NCBI RefSeq assembly: GCF_002973595.1
Contig: NZ_PVEO01000005.1
Span: 62,001 to 126,000 of the forward strand
Length of the DNA stretch: 64,000 nt
Source: Jejuia pallidilutea
Lineage (GTDB): Bacteria > Bacteroidota > Bacteroidia > Flavobacteriales > Flavobacteriaceae
Direction: 5' to 3'
The position numbers and the translations under genes are program-made. The notes below the pieces were generated by a model, which was not told the origin of the DNA, ran no database searches, and saw only the letters and a list, made by a program, of their open reading frames with translations. Positions 43,633-52,832 of the stretch are shown here, one piece after another. The first letter of the stretch is position 1. Each line of letters starts with the position of its first letter.

Positions 43633-44117
43633 CTTTTTAGTTGACTAAAAAGTTGACAATTTACAGTGTTTTTCTAAAACATTACTCATCCTTCAAGTTA
43701 ACCTGAACTTAACGGATGTTTTTCATTTAAACCCCTAAAATACAAGTTCACAATAAATGGGTTCTCGCTACAATTTTAGTTCCTCAAATTCACTCGAACG
43801 GGCATATTGACATTTTTCTCATTAAAAATGCACAATACGCAAAACCATATAAATAACTACGCCGCAGCAATACCTGTTATTGTTGGAAGTTTAACGCTTG
43901 TTCATGGTATTAAATGTAACACCTTGACATACTTTTGTAACACTCGTGCATATGCTTTTTTCAGCTTCTAATAAACTTTGCCGTAGTAATTAATTTTTAC
44001 AGCAATACCACCATTAAACATGTTTGCATTTCAGTACTACGAACCACACCACAAACGTGGTTTAAAACCATATAAAATAGTCACTATCTAAAAACTTAAA
44101 TACTAAAAATAATAATT
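43633..44117. other. Non-coding gap, chromosome side of the island
   Basis: No gene is seen. Features noticed are a 9-bp stem CTTTTTAGT/ACTAAAAAG just after the terminator and a weak hairpin (CCACACCACAAACGTGG) before the lipocalin gene. It presumably contains the promoter for the lipoprotein gene at 44118. Confidence 0.4.
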
Positions 44118-44624
44118 ATGAGATCAATACTATCCATACTTTGCATACTAGTTATATTTTCTTGTTCTGGCGCAAAATCTACAACTACCGCTAATAAACC
44201 CAATAAAAGAAACTTAAAAGGCACTTGGGAAGTTACCAATATTCGCTTTGTGGGCGAAGAGGGACTATACAAAGCTATGCTTTTTGATAGTGCCGATTCT
44301 GCTTGTTTTAAAAACAGCGAATGGGTATTTATACCCAACAACGCTACCGGTAAATTCACATTGAACCAAACAAGCAATTGTAAAGCCATGACCCAGCGTA
44401 TTATATGGTCCTTCTTTGAATCTGGAGACAGCACCTACGATTTTCAATTTAAACTTGTAGACGAAAAAAACAAGCCCCTAGCAGATAAAAAAACAGGCTA
44501 TCGCCTAAAAATCACAGAGCTAACGAACTCTGAAATGGAAACTAGACTAAAAACCACATACCAAGGGCAAGCTTTTGATGTTGTGTTAAAGTTTCAAAAA
44601 ACATCAGACGACATTAATTTATAA
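44118..44624 (+). CDS. Lipocalin-like lipoprotein
   Basis: A 168-residue lipoprotein with lipobox Cys16 (VIFSC). The mature part begins with a short Lys/Thr-rich linker and NLKGTWEVTNIRFVG, the GxW start of lipocalin-like beta barrels; the remaining segments are beta-strand-rich (SEWVFIPNN, TYDFQFKLVDEK, YRLKITEL). Function is unknown; related proteins are often co-expressed with OmpA-like lipoproteins. The OmpA gene follows after 24 bases, so the pair is probably an operon. Confidence 0.8.
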   Translation: MRSILSILCILVIFSCSGAKSTTTANKPNKRNLKGTWEVTNIRFVGEEGLYKAMLFDSADSACFKNSEWVFIPNNATGKFTLNQTSNCKAMTQRIIWSFFESGDSTYDFQFKLVDEKNKPLADKKTGYRLKITELTNSEMETRLKTTYQGQAFDVVLKFQKTSDDINL

Positions 44625-44648
44625 ACCCTAACCTTAAAAACAAAAATC

Positions 44649-45317
44649 ATGAAAAAACTAATAAGTATACTTTGTATTTGCTCGGTGTTATCGCTTAACT
44701 ACAACTGCAAAGCCATACAAAACGCCAACAAATCGCAAAAAGGCACTGGCATTGGTGTTGCTGGTGGCGCATTAATTGGCGGACTAATTGGAGGCAACAT
44801 AAAAGGCGCATTAATTGGCGCTGCAATTGGTGGCGCAGGTGGCGCTATTATTGGAAGACAAATGGATAAACAAGCACAAAAAATAGAAACGGTATTACCG
44901 GGTGCGGAAGTAAAGCGTGTGGGCGAGGGTATTCAAGTTATTTTTGATGATAAAAGCGGGGTTACGTTTGCTTTTAACAGTGCAGACCTTACCACGGCAT
45001 CCCAACAAAATTTAGATAAAATTGCAGAAATATTTTTAGAGTTTCCTGATACCGAGCTTATGTTAGAAGGGCATACCGATAGTGTTGGTGATGAAAATTA
45101 TAACATGAAGCTCTCTACCAATCGTGCAAATGCGGTTTCTAAATATTTACAGTCTAAAGGTGTAGCAGCCTCTAGAATGAGCGTAAAAGGTTATGGTGAA
45201 ACTGCGCCACGATTTGACAATGCAACTAAGGAAGGACAAGCAAAAAACAGACGTGTAGAAATTGGTATAGCTGCCAACGAGGACATGATAAACGATGCTA
45301 AAGCTCAAAAAAACTAA
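44649..45317 (+). CDS. OmpA-family peptidoglycan-binding lipoprotein with glycine zipper
   Basis: A 222-residue lipoprotein (lipobox Cys20, LNYNC). A glycine-zipper region (about 33-75, GIGVAGGALIGGLIGG ...) precedes a C-terminal OmpA domain (about 95-212) with the peptidoglycan-binding blocks LEGHTDSVGDENYNMKLSTNRANAV and GYGETAPRFDNATKEGQAKNRRVEI. The layout resembles YiaD. It likely tethers the outer membrane to peptidoglycan. Confidence 0.9.
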   Translation: MKKLISILCICSVLSLNYNCKAIQNANKSQKGTGIGVAGGALIGGLIGGNIKGALIGAAIGGAGGAIIGRQMDKQAQKIETVLPGAEVKRVGEGIQVIFDDKSGVTFAFNSADLTTASQQNLDKIAEIFLEFPDTELMLEGHTDSVGDENYNMKLSTNRANAVSKYLQSKGVAASRMSVKGYGETAPRFDNATKEGQAKNRRVEIGIAANEDMINDAKAQKN

Positions 45318-45496
45318 TAATATTTTGAAATTCAAGTGGTTTGTTTTTACATTACAGGAAACATAATTATTTTAGGCTAAACAAATCAGCTTATTAATAC
45401 TATAGTATCAGTAGAGTTGAATTCAAAACATCAAAATATAACGATTTTAATAATTGGGTGTGCAATAAACACTTTTCTTAATACAACAACTTAACA

Positions 45497-46300
45497 ATGA
45501 AAACAAAAATTTATTTATTATCACTTTTATTTTTAGCGTTTAACTGCAAAGACAAAACCGAAACAAAAGATGCTTCTCCTAGCCCAGAATTACAAAACAG
45601 CAGTGAAACGGTACCAGATAGCGCCCATAATAGTAGAAACGCTGTAGATTATAATGGTACTTACGAAGGTATTCTACCCTGTGCCGATTGCGAAGGCATA
45701 AAAACTACTGTAACACTTTTAGAGGATGGAACTTTTAGCAGAACCATACAGTATTTAGGTAAAGAAAATGAAGGAACAACCAACGAGGGGAAGTTTACAT
45801 GGAACGATGAAGGCTCTGTAATTACCTTAACTACAAGCCCTAATGAGACACAAATGTATAAGGTTGGTGAAAATATTCTTTTTCATTTAGATAAAGAAGG
45901 CAACCGAATAGAGGGAGATTTAGCAGAACGCTACACCCTGAAAAAAGCCTCAGAAAATGAGGCTATAGAAAATAAAAAATGGGTGCTATTTGAACTTTTA
46001 GGGAAAGAAATTAATACCGAAGACACCCCTAAACAAGCTTTTATGCTTTTTAATAGTGAGCAATCTAAAGTTTCGGGCAATAATAGCTGTAATTCATTTA
46101 GCGGTAGTTACGAACTAAAGGGCAACGGACAAATAGCTTTGGGCAATATAGCCACAACTAAAATGGCTTGTCTCAATATGGAAATTGCTGCAAGTTTTAA
46201 CGACGTATTAAATAAGATAGATAATTACACGGTTAAAGATGGTGTGCTGCACTTAAACAAGTCGAAAATGGCAACATTGGCAAAATTTAAACTGCAATAA
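45497..46300 (+). CDS. NlpE-like N-terminal plus META-domain lipoprotein
   Basis: A 267-residue lipoprotein (lipobox Cys17, LAFNC). An NlpE-type domain (about 50-150) contains the CXXC motif in YEGILPCADCEGIKTTVTLLEDGTF, and a META domain (about 157-266, similar to HslJ) contains NNSCNSFSGSYEL and ATTKMACLNME. NlpE in E. coli senses envelope stress and copper; whether that holds here is not known. It is probably a single gene, ending in a terminator at 46332. Confidence 0.88.
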   Translation: MKTKIYLLSLLFLAFNCKDKTETKDASPSPELQNSSETVPDSAHNSRNAVDYNGTYEGILPCADCEGIKTTVTLLEDGTFSRTIQYLGKENEGTTNEGKFTWNDEGSVITLTTSPNETQMYKVGENILFHLDKEGNRIEGDLAERYTLKKASENEAIENKKWVLFELLGKEINTEDTPKQAFMLFNSEQSKVSGNNSCNSFSGSYELKGNGQIALGNIATTKMACLNMEIAASFNDVLNKIDNYTVKDGVLHLNKSKMATLAKFKLQ

Positions 46301-46331
46301 TTAGGCTACATCTTTTAACATACTGTTTGAC

Positions 46332-46362
46332 AAACTCAGGTTATTTTAATCTGAGTTTTTTT
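46332..46362 (+). terminator. Rho-independent terminator after the NlpE/META gene
   Basis: AAACTCAG / loop 11 / CTGAGTTT followed by a run of T residues, 32 bases after the stop. Confidence 0.75.
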
Positions 46363-46572
46363 TATGATCTACTCAGGTATTTTACACCTTACTTTAAATT
46401 GTTGAAAGGCTTAAATATAAACCGTTGAACATTTTTAACCATAAAAATAATATATCTGTTCGCGTAATTTTGAGGTTATCAAAATCAAAATATAGTTTTA
46501 TTGAAGATTCCGAGCGGAGTTAAAAATTTTATCGAGAATTAATGTATAACTAAAATTAAAGCTTTAAATATA

Positions 46573-48297
46573 TTATTCTACACATTTTAGCTTATCCATG
46601 AAAAAGGTGTTGTAAGTAATATTTGTTATTTCTTTAGAGCCTTCTGTTCCCCTAAGTAATATAGATTGTATTGGTGATGTTTCTAAACTAGAAATTTTGG
46701 CTTTGTTTAAATTTGCTTTAAACAGGAATTCACCACAGTGAATATCCCAAGAATGGTAAAACGAAACTATTTGTCCATTTTCTAAGGTTATTTTAACACT
46801 AGAGCGTTGGTTGGGTAAATAACTAGCACACCCTAAGCTCTCCGATAAATTAAAAAATACATTTGTTTTTAAGCCTTGTTTGTAGAGTTCTACAGTTAAA
46901 TGTTCTGCTATATTGTAAGCATCGGTTCTTATAGTTCTAATATTATAAAACCTATCATATTCATTAATTTGATAATGACAAGAATCTCTAAATTTAAGTG
47001 ATGCACTAACATCAGCTTTTTGTTTTTGCAAGACTTCCTGAGCTTTCGATGTCTTAGTGTTTTTGTTAATACTTATATCTTCTTCTTGTTTAGATTCTAA
47101 CAAGCGTTTACTTGCTTCTAATTTAGCAATAGAATCTTTAATTCGCTTAGCCTTTAATTCTTCAACTTGCTTTCTGGCTAACTCTAATTCTCTTGCTAAT
47201 TTTTGCTTTTCTGCTTCTTTAGCTTTTGCAATAGAATCTAATTTCTTTTTAGCTTCTAGGGCTTCTTGTTTTTGCTGTTCTAAGGCTTTTTTTAATTCTA
47301 TTTCGCGTTTTGCTTCGGCTGCTTGTATTTCTGCAATGGAATCTTTTTTTCGCTGTGCCGCTAGTGCTGCTATACGTTGCTGCTCCAACTCCTGCTGTTT
47401 AGCCAATGCCTTGGCTTCAGCTGCTTGTATTTCTGCAATGGAATCCTTTTTTCGCTGTGCCGCTAGTGCTGCTATACGTTGCTGCTCCAACTCCTGCTGG
47501 CGAGCCAATGCCTTGGCTTCGGCTGCTCGTACTTCTGCAATGGAATCCTTTTTTCGCTGTGCGGCTAGTGCTGCTATACGTTGCTGCTCCAACTCCTGTT
47601 GTTTAGCCAATGCCTTGGCTTCAGCTGCTCGTACTTCTGCAATGGAATCCTTTTTTCGCTGTGCGGCTAGTGCTGCTAAACGTTGCTGCTCCAACTCCTG
47701 TTGTTTAGCCAATGCCTTGGCTTCGGCCGCTTGTATTTTGGAAATAGAGTCTTGTTTACGTTTTAAAGCCATCTCTTCTAAACGCTTAATTTCCAAAGCC
47801 TTTAGTTGTGTTTCCTTTTCTAGTTTCGCTATGGAATCTTGTCTTTGTTTTTCCAGAAGTTCTTTTGCGCGTAGTAGGGCTAATGCTTTTTGACGCTTAG
47901 CTTCTTCTAGTTTCGCTATGGAATCGCGTTTACGTTTTTCAGTTTGCTCAACAATATCCTGAATTTTTTTCTTTCTATTTTCTTCCTCCGCTATTAGCTT
48001 ACGCATTTCTCGTTCTTCGTACTCATAGAACAAATCCATCATATCATCATTAATCTCCAAAAAATTATCGCTAACAAAGCCTACAGCTTCTTCATATTGA
48101 ATTTTATATATGTTTTGTCCTGAATACTCTAAAACGGTACATTTTTGATTGCTTTTGAATTGAGCGACAACCTTAGAATTAGTGTCAACAGTTTGGTGAA
48201 TATTGCCATTTTCAATAAACTTGGTCTTCACAAGTTCTTCTTGAGAAAAAGACGTATTTATTAATATTAAGAATAGAAAGATTAAATAGTGTTTCAC
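46573..48297 (-). CDS. Secreted coiled-coil protein with 34-residue tandem repeats
   Basis: A 574-residue protein with a signal peptide (about 1-18, NTSFSQ). The N-terminal part (about 20-85, ...VDTNSKVVAQFKSNQKCTVLEYSGQN...VGFVSDNFLEIND) looks like a bacterial SH3 domain. The centre (about 90-420) is a long charged coiled coil with KKDSIA heptad phrases, including at least four near-identical 34-residue units EVRAAEAKALAKQQELEQQR. The C-terminal part (about 430-574) is a globular domain of unknown fold with Cys residues (DSCHY, LGCASYL, IHCGEF, LKCVE). It may be an envelope scaffold. Confidence 0.75.
   Translation of the reverse strand: MKHYLIFLFLILINTSFSQEELVKTKFIENGNIHQTVDTNSKVVAQFKSNQKCTVLEYSGQNIYKIQYEEAVGFVSDNFLEINDDMMDLFYEYEEREMRKLIAEEENRKKKIQDIVEQTEKRKRDSIAKLEEAKRQKALALLRAKELLEKQRQDSIAKLEKETQLKALEIKRLEEMALKRKQDSISKIQAAEAKALAKQQELEQQRLAALAAQRKKDSIAEVRAAEAKALAKQQELEQQRIAALAAQRKKDSIAEVRAAEAKALARQQELEQQRIAALAAQRKKDSIAEIQAAEAKALAKQQELEQQRIAALAAQRKKDSIAEIQAAEAKREIELKKALEQQKQEALEAKKKLDSIAKAKEAEKQKLARELELARKQVEELKAKRIKDSIAKLEASKRLLESKQEEDISINKNTKTSKAQEVLQKQKADVSASLKFRDSCHYQINEYDRFYNIRTIRTDAYNIAEHLTVELYKQGLKTNVFFNLSESLGCASYLPNQRSSVKITLENGQIVSFYHSWDIHCGEFLFKANLNKAKISSLETSPIQSILLRGTEGSKEITNITYNTFFMDKLKCVE
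47330..47739 (-). repeat. Four-copy 102-bp tandem repeat inside the coiled-coil gene
   Basis: CTGCAATGGA recurs at 47331, 47433, 47535 and 47637, a strict period of 102 bases (34 codons), with very few differences between copies. A fifth unit (from about 47739) is more diverged. The high identity suggests recent duplication and a copy number that may vary between strains. Confidence 0.85.
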
Positions 48298-48412
48298 TTT
48301 AAGAAATTTGGGGTTCTTTTTGTATGCAAAAATAGTATTTTTAAGACATTTGAATTCTTAAAATTGCGCCTATAATTTCTGCAAAGTATAAAAGTTTTGG
48401 AGTCAATACCAA

Positions 48413-48457
48413 AAAAAAGCTATTAACCACCTTTTTAGGGCGACTAATAGCTTTTTT
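48413..48457 (-). terminator. Rho-independent terminator of the kdgK-eda unit
   Basis: On either strand the sequence AAAAAAGCTATTA / loop 19 / TAATAGCTTTTTT forms a 13-bp stem with a T run. It lies just after the eda stop, so it ends the kdgK-eda transcript on the minus strand. Confidence 0.75.
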
Positions 48458-48474
48458 GTACATAATAATTATTA

Positions 48475-49143
48475 TTACTTTCTAACCTTTTTAACTATAG
48501 CTAGTGCATTTTTAACATCTTGCTCTAGTTTAGCATAATCTTTATTTGCAATAATATCTTTAGAGATGAGTTTAGATCCCATACCTACACAAGTTACACC
48601 AGCATCAAACCAACCTTTTAAGTTTTCTTCGGTTGGAGATACACCACCGGTAGGCATAATAGAGGTCCATGGTTGTGGGCCTTTAACGCCTTTAACAAAT
48701 TGAGGTCCGTAAATATCCCCAGGGAATAATTTAACGATTTCGCAACCTAGTTCTTCCGCTCTCGTAATTTCTGTTAAGGTGCCGCAACCTGGAGACCATA
48801 ATACTTTTTTACGATTGCAAGCAATTGCTATGTCTTCCCTTAAAACAGGTGTTACTATAAAATTTGCGCCTAAGGACATAAATAATGAAGCTTGTCCTGC
48901 ATCGGTAACAGAGCCAACGCCCATAATCATTCCCGGTAATTCTGCAACTGCATATTTGGTTAATTCCCCAAATACTTCGTGAGCAAAATCGCCACGGGCA
49001 GTGAACTCCATTAAACGAGCGCCACCATCGTAACATGCTTTTAGTACCTTTTTACTTAATTCTATATCTTGATTAAAAAACAAAGGAATCATCCCTGTTT
49101 CTTTCATTGCTGCTGCAACTTCTAATCTTGAAAATTGTGCCAT
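48475..49143 (-). CDS. eda: 2-keto-3-deoxy-6-phosphogluconate (KDPG) aldolase
   Basis: Eda cleaves KDPG to pyruvate and glyceraldehyde 3-phosphate. The 222-residue class I aldolase has the conserved Glu47 in LMEFTAR, the PGC of SPGCGTLTE (118-120), and the Schiff-base Lys138 in EIVKLFPGD. It is 90 bases after the kdgK stop and transcribed in the same direction, so the two form the lower uronate / Entner-Doudoroff branch: 2-keto-3-deoxygluconate to KDPG to C3 units. Product of upstream uronic-acid lyases may feed it. Confidence 0.95.
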   Translation of the reverse strand: MAQFSRLEVAAAMKETGMIPLFFNQDIELSKKVLKACYDGGARLMEFTARGDFAHEVFGELTKYAVAELPGMIMGVGSVTDAGQASLFMSLGANFIVTPVLREDIAIACNRKKVLWSPGCGTLTEITRAEELGCEIVKLFPGDIYGPQFVKGVKGPQPWTSIMPTGGVSPTEENLKGWFDAGVTCVGMGSKLISKDIIANKDYAKLEQDVKNALAIVKKVRK

Positions 49144-49233
49144 TTTTTTTAAATGTTTAATTATTTATTCGTTTAATTATTGAACTGCGAAACGACATTA
49201 AACGCTTCAACAGTTCAATATTTAAACATTTTT

Positions 49234-50280
49234 TTATCTAGCTACTCTACCTGAAGCATCACCACCCATTAATTTTTCCACTTCGGAAACAGTCACTAAG
49301 TTGGCATCGCCTTTAATTGTATGCTTTAAGCAGGACGCTGCCACAGCAAAATCTAATGCATTTTGGTCGTCTTCTGGATATTTTAACAATCCGTAGATTA
49401 ATCCACCCATAAATGAATCGCCACCACCTACACGATCTACAATATCAGTAATTTGGTATTGGCGCGTTTGAAATAATGTTGTGCCATCGTACAATACCCC
49501 AGCCCAAGTGTTATGAGATGCAGAAATAGAACCTCTTAAAGTGGTAATTACTTTTTTAGCTCTTGGGAATTTTTTCATCATTTGCTCACATACAGATAAA
49601 AATGCCTCTGCTTTAACGTTGTGCCCTTCAGTTTGCACACTAATACCTTCTGGTTTAATTCCAAAGTGCATTTCGGCATCCTCTTCATTACCCAATATAA
49701 TATCGCAATAAGAAGTTAACTCTGTCATTACTGCCTCTCTGTGTGCATCATCACAATATTTCCAGAGTTTAGCACGGTAGTTTAAATCTGTAGAAATGGT
49801 TAATCCTTTTGCACTAGCCGCTTTTAAAGCCTCTAAACAAACATCAGCAGAACCCTGAGAAATTGCAGGTGTAATACCTGTCCAGTGGAACCACTCCGCA
49901 CCATCAAATACTTGATCCCAATCAATCATCCCAGATTTAATCTCAGACATAGCTGAATGTGCACGGTCGTAAACTACTTTAGAACCTCTAGAAACTGCAC
50001 CTGTTTCTAAAAAGTAAATCCCTAAACGGTCTCCACCCCAAACAATTTTATCTACGCCAACGCCTCTTTTTCGCATTTCCATCATCGCACATTCACCAAT
50101 ATCGTTTTTTGGTAATCGTGTTACGAAATCTACATCTACACCATAATTTGCTAATGATACCGCTACGTTAGATTCTCCTCCGCCGTAAACAACATCAAAG
50201 TTATTTGCTTGAGAAAATCTTAAAAATCCTTGAGGAGCTAATCTTAACATGATTTCTCCGAATGTAACTACTTTTGCCAT
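49234..50280 (-). CDS. kdgK: 2-keto-3-deoxygluconate kinase (PfkB family)
   Basis: A 348-residue PfkB sugar kinase. It has the N-terminal VVTFGEIMLRLAPQG and VVYGGGESNVAVSLANYG, and the C-terminal anion-hole motif DRVGGGDSFMGGL with catalytic Asp288. Adjacency to eda supports 2-keto-3-deoxygluconate as substrate. It phosphorylates KDG to KDPG. It is divergent from the LacI-type regulator, with two operator palindromes in the gap. Confidence 0.93.
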   Translation of the reverse strand: MAKVVTFGEIMLRLAPQGFLRFSQANNFDVVYGGGESNVAVSLANYGVDVDFVTRLPKNDIGECAMMEMRKRGVGVDKIVWGGDRLGIYFLETGAVSRGSKVVYDRAHSAMSEIKSGMIDWDQVFDGAEWFHWTGITPAISQGSADVCLEALKAASAKGLTISTDLNYRAKLWKYCDDAHREAVMTELTSYCDIILGNEEDAEMHFGIKPEGISVQTEGHNVKAEAFLSVCEQMMKKFPRAKKVITTLRGSISASHNTWAGVLYDGTTLFQTRQYQITDIVDRVGGGDSFMGGLIYGLLKYPEDDQNALDFAVAASCLKHTIKGDANLVTVSEVEKLMGGDASGRVAR

Positions 50281-50339
50281 TGTTTTTATTAATTAAAAAA
50301 TTGATTATTATTAAAATTTTAGTTTTAAAACCCAAAATC

Positions 50340-50355
50340 GTTCAAACGTTTGAAC
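50340..50355. promoter_or_regulatory. LacI-type operator 1
   Basis: GTTCAAACGTTTGAAC is a perfect 16-bp palindrome with the central CG typical of LacI-family sites. It lies 60 bases upstream of kdgK. Confidence 0.8.
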
Positions 50356-50488
50356 TAATTAAAACAAACAAATACTACACTTTATCTTTCCTAAAAATAT
50401 AATTGTGATTTAGTTTGAAAACTCAAACAAACAAAGGATTTCTTATAAAGTTATAGTTGGTTGTTAGTTAAAATTTGAATAAATACAC

Positions 50489-50511
50489 TATATTTGTTCA
50501 AACGTTGGAAC
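50489..50511 (+). promoter_or_regulatory. -7 box overlapped by LacI-type operator 2
   Basis: TATATTTG (50489-50496) fits the Bacteroidetes -7 consensus TANNTTTG. GTTCAAACGTTGGAAC (50496-50511), 15 of 16 identical to operator 1, begins at its last base and lies 15 bases before the regulator start, so the regulator probably represses itself. A possible -33 TTG lies at 50461-50463 with a somewhat long spacer. Confidence 0.7.
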
Positions 50512-50526
50512 AAAAGTATATAAAAA

Positions 50527-51573
50527 TTGGGACATAAAAAAAAAACTACGATAAAAGATATTGCTAATGTCTTAGGAATTACTCCTTCTGCTGTCTCTAA
50601 AGCTTTAAATAACCATCCTAGAATAAGCAAGCAAACTAAGGAAGCGGTTATACAAGTTGCTGCAAACTTAAACTACCAACCCAACCACCTAGCCTCTGCT
50701 TTAAGAAAGGGAAAAAGTAATTTGGTTGGTGTAATTATACCTAAAGCTAATAGCCACTTTTTTTCTTCTATAATTGAAAAAATTGAAGATATATTGAACG
50801 CCAAAGGCTACAACGTTATTATTGCCCAATCTAACGAATCTTATAAAAAAGAATGTAGAACTATTGATGCGCTGCTCTTTACACAGGTAGATGGTATTAT
50901 TGCATCTATGGCCAATGAAACTGTAAAACTAGATTATTACAACAAGATAAAAGCTAAAGGTATACCGTTAATTTTATTTGATAGAGGCGAAAACGATCTT
51001 AATGTTGATTATGTGGGGATTGATGACTATATGAGTAGCCATATAGTAATAGAACATTTGGTTGAGCAGGGGTGCAAACGTATTGCCCATATTGGTGGAT
51101 TTAGCCATACACGAATTTACAAAAACCGAATAAGAGGGTATATTGATGCGCTTAAAAAACACAATCTCCCTTTTGAAGATAGCTTAATTTACGAATGTAA
51201 CTTGAGAAAAAACGACGGTAGGGAAGTAATGAAAAAAATACTTGATTTACCAAACAGGCCCGATGGTGTATACATTTCGGGAGATTATGCTGCTTTGGGA
51301 GCCCTTGAGGTTATGAAAGAACAAAATATTAAAGTTCCCGAAGATATAGCTTTAGTTGGTTTTAGCAACGAACCCTTTTCGGCCATTGCCACACCCGGTA
51401 TTTCCTCTGTTGAGCAGCATAGTGAAAAAATTGGTGAACTTGCCGCTAACACGTTTTTAAGACGAATTGCTAATCCGGAAGAGGAAGTAACGCTAAATAA
51501 AATGATATTGAACCCTGAATTGATAGTAAGGGCTTCGTCTCTTAGAAAAAGTAAAGGGCACTTAACAAAATAA
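50527..51573 (+). CDS. LacI-family transcriptional regulator of kdgK-eda
   Basis: A 348-residue LacI-family repressor. The N-terminal helix-turn-helix is TTIKDIANVLGITPSAVSKALN (about 7-28), followed by hinge NYQPNHLASALRKGKSNLVGVI and a periplasmic-binding-like effector domain (about 60-340). It starts with TTG at 50527, since a TAA codon stands two codons before in frame and no ATG occurs until the effector domain. The C-terminal codons form part of a terminator stem. The effector is probably KDG or KDPG, by context. Confidence 0.92.
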   Translation: MGHKKKTTIKDIANVLGITPSAVSKALNNHPRISKQTKEAVIQVAANLNYQPNHLASALRKGKSNLVGVIIPKANSHFFSSIIEKIEDILNAKGYNVIIAQSNESYKKECRTIDALLFTQVDGIIASMANETVKLDYYNKIKAKGIPLILFDRGENDLNVDYVGIDDYMSSHIVIEHLVEQGCKRIAHIGGFSHTRIYKNRIRGYIDALKKHNLPFEDSLIYECNLRKNDGREVMKKILDLPNRPDGVYISGDYAALGALEVMKEQNIKVPEDIALVGFSNEPFSAIATPGISSVEQHSEKIGELAANTFLRRIANPEEEVTLNKMILNPELIVRASSLRKSKGHLTK

Positions 51574-51582
51574 GTGCCCTTT
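51553..51582 (+). terminator. Rho-independent terminator overlapping the regulator stop codon
   Basis: AAAGGGCACTTA / loop ACAAAA / TAAGTGCCCTTT is a perfect 12-bp stem, and the TAA stop is the first triplet of its right arm. The T run after it is short (TTTGG). Confidence 0.7.
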
Positions 51583-51619
51583 GGTAATTTTATGGTATTA
51601 AAGGATTTAAGAACTTTTT

Positions 51620-51949
51620 TTAACTAGCAGCTTGTTGCTTTTGCTCTATACGCTCCTTCATTTTTTCAACCTTTTTTTGGTCTTTGGTTGCTCTTTGTAG
51701 ATTAACTTTTTCTAATCTGTTCAACTCCAACCGTATTTCATCACTGCGCTTTTTAAGTTTAGCTAGCTTTTCTTCTCTAGCTTTTTGTCTTTGTAAACGC
51801 TCCTGCTTTTTTATTGCTTCTAAACGCTCTATCTCTTGTTGCTGTTTTTTTAGCCTCATTTTTTCTAGAGCTACTGTTCCGTATGCATAACCGTACATAC
51901 TTAAAAACAATAATCCTATTAATCCTAATATCAGTAAGCCATTTTCCAT
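51620..51949 (-). CDS. Membrane-anchored coiled-coil protein, unknown function
   Basis: A 109-residue protein with one N-terminal hydrophobic helix (about 4-24, LLILGLIGLLFLSMYGYAYG) followed by a continuous highly charged coiled coil (about 30-106, rich in KKQ, EE and KR). No family is recognised. It is monocistronic and lies between the LacI gene and the rhodanese pair in opposite orientation to LacI. Confidence 0.6.
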   Translation of the reverse strand: MENGLLILGLIGLLFLSMYGYAYGTVALEKMRLKKQQQEIERLEAIKKQERLQRQKAREEKLAKLKKRSDEIRLELNRLEKVNLQRATKDQKKVEKMKERIEQKQQAAS

Positions 51950-52117
51950 AATTCTAAGTTTTGAGGGTAAAATTTCTTAAAATCTCAAACACTTTTAGGG
52001 AGTATTTCAAAATTTTAAATAAAACTATAAAAAAGAACTAGTACGTTAAAAATTAAAAGGTGAAGTGCTTAAAAAAAAGTTAAACGCTTTAAAAACATAT
52101 TTTAAGACGACAAAACA

Positions 52118-52507
52118 CTAATTTGTATTAGCTTTAAAACCTTCACTCCTCCAATTTAACATACCGCCTTCTAATTCATAAATAGAATCGAAACCTACTG
52201 CTCTAAATTTCGAAACACTTTTTGCGCTTCGCTTTCCAGAACGGCAATATATATATACTGGCTTTTTAATATCTAATAACTTTAAGCTATCTTCAAAATT
52301 TTTAGAATAGTAATTAATGTTTATTGCATTTTCTATGTGGCCCTCGGCATATTCCTTTGGAGTTCTTACATCAATAAGTTGTACGCCCCCTTTATCAATT
52401 TTGGCACTGAACGCCTTAGGTTCTAGCAGAATAGCACTCGTATCTGTGTACCAATTACAGTTATAAAGCACTAGGCAACATATAAATGAGGCGAAAAAAA
52501 TTTTCAT
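52118..52507 (-). CDS. Exported rhodanese-like protein
   Basis: The frame is open from 52582, but that would overlap the next rhodanese gene; the ATG at 52507 (MKIFFASFICCLVLYNC) gives an export or lipoprotein signal and a 129-residue protein. The rhodanese domain has the active-site loop YCRSGKRS with catalytic Cys88 (numbering from this start), DVRTPKEYAEGHI and ELEGGMLNWR. It probably handles sulfur or thiol groups outside the cytoplasm. It follows the second rhodanese by 7 bases. Confidence 0.85.
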   Translation of the reverse strand: MKIFFASFICCLVLYNCNWYTDTSAILLEPKAFSAKIDKGGVQLIDVRTPKEYAEGHIENAININYYSKNFEDSLKLLDIKKPVYIYCRSGKRSAKSVSKFRAVGFDSIYELEGGMLNWRSEGFKANTN

Positions 52508-52514
52508 AAAAAAA

Positions 52515-52832
52515 TTATTCAAAATCAACAACATCTCCCGTCCATTGCAACATACCACCTTCAAGGTTATAGGCATTTTCAAAACCTAATTCTTCCATAA
52601 TTTGGCAGGCTTGTCCGCTTCTATTACCAGAACGACAATACACATAATAACTTTTGCTTTTGTCTAAATCTTCTAAAGCATCTATAAATTCTTGTCCTTT
52701 ATAGATATCTAAATGAACGGCATTGGGTATAATACCTTCAGCTATTTCGGCATCTGTTCTAACATCTAATACAACTGCATTATCATCATTTTTCAATTGC
52801 GCTACCCACTCTTCTTGTGTTAAATTTTCCAT
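52515..52832 (-). CDS. Rhodanese-like sulfurtransferase, cytoplasmic
   Basis: A 105-residue single-domain rhodanese with DVRTDAEIAEGIIPNAVHLD and the active loop YCRSGNRSG (Cys66). It has no signal peptide, in contrast to its paralogue directly downstream. The two form a tandem pair with cytoplasmic and exported versions. Confidence 0.9.
   Translation of the reverse strand: MENLTQEEWVAQLKNDDNAVVLDVRTDAEIAEGIIPNAVHLDIYKGQEFIDALEDLDKSKSYYVYCRSGNRSGQACQIMEELGFENAYNLEGGMLQWTGDVVDFE

Noticed and set aside
47057-47893. A 278-residue plus-strand frame rich in Ala, Ser and Cys
   Set aside because: It is the antisense of the repetitive coiled-coil gene; its length comes from the 102-bp repeats.
48475-50280. 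kdgK-eda as part of the island PUL
   Set aside because: They lie 5 kb outside the right att site, with their own LacI regulator, so they are chromosomal.
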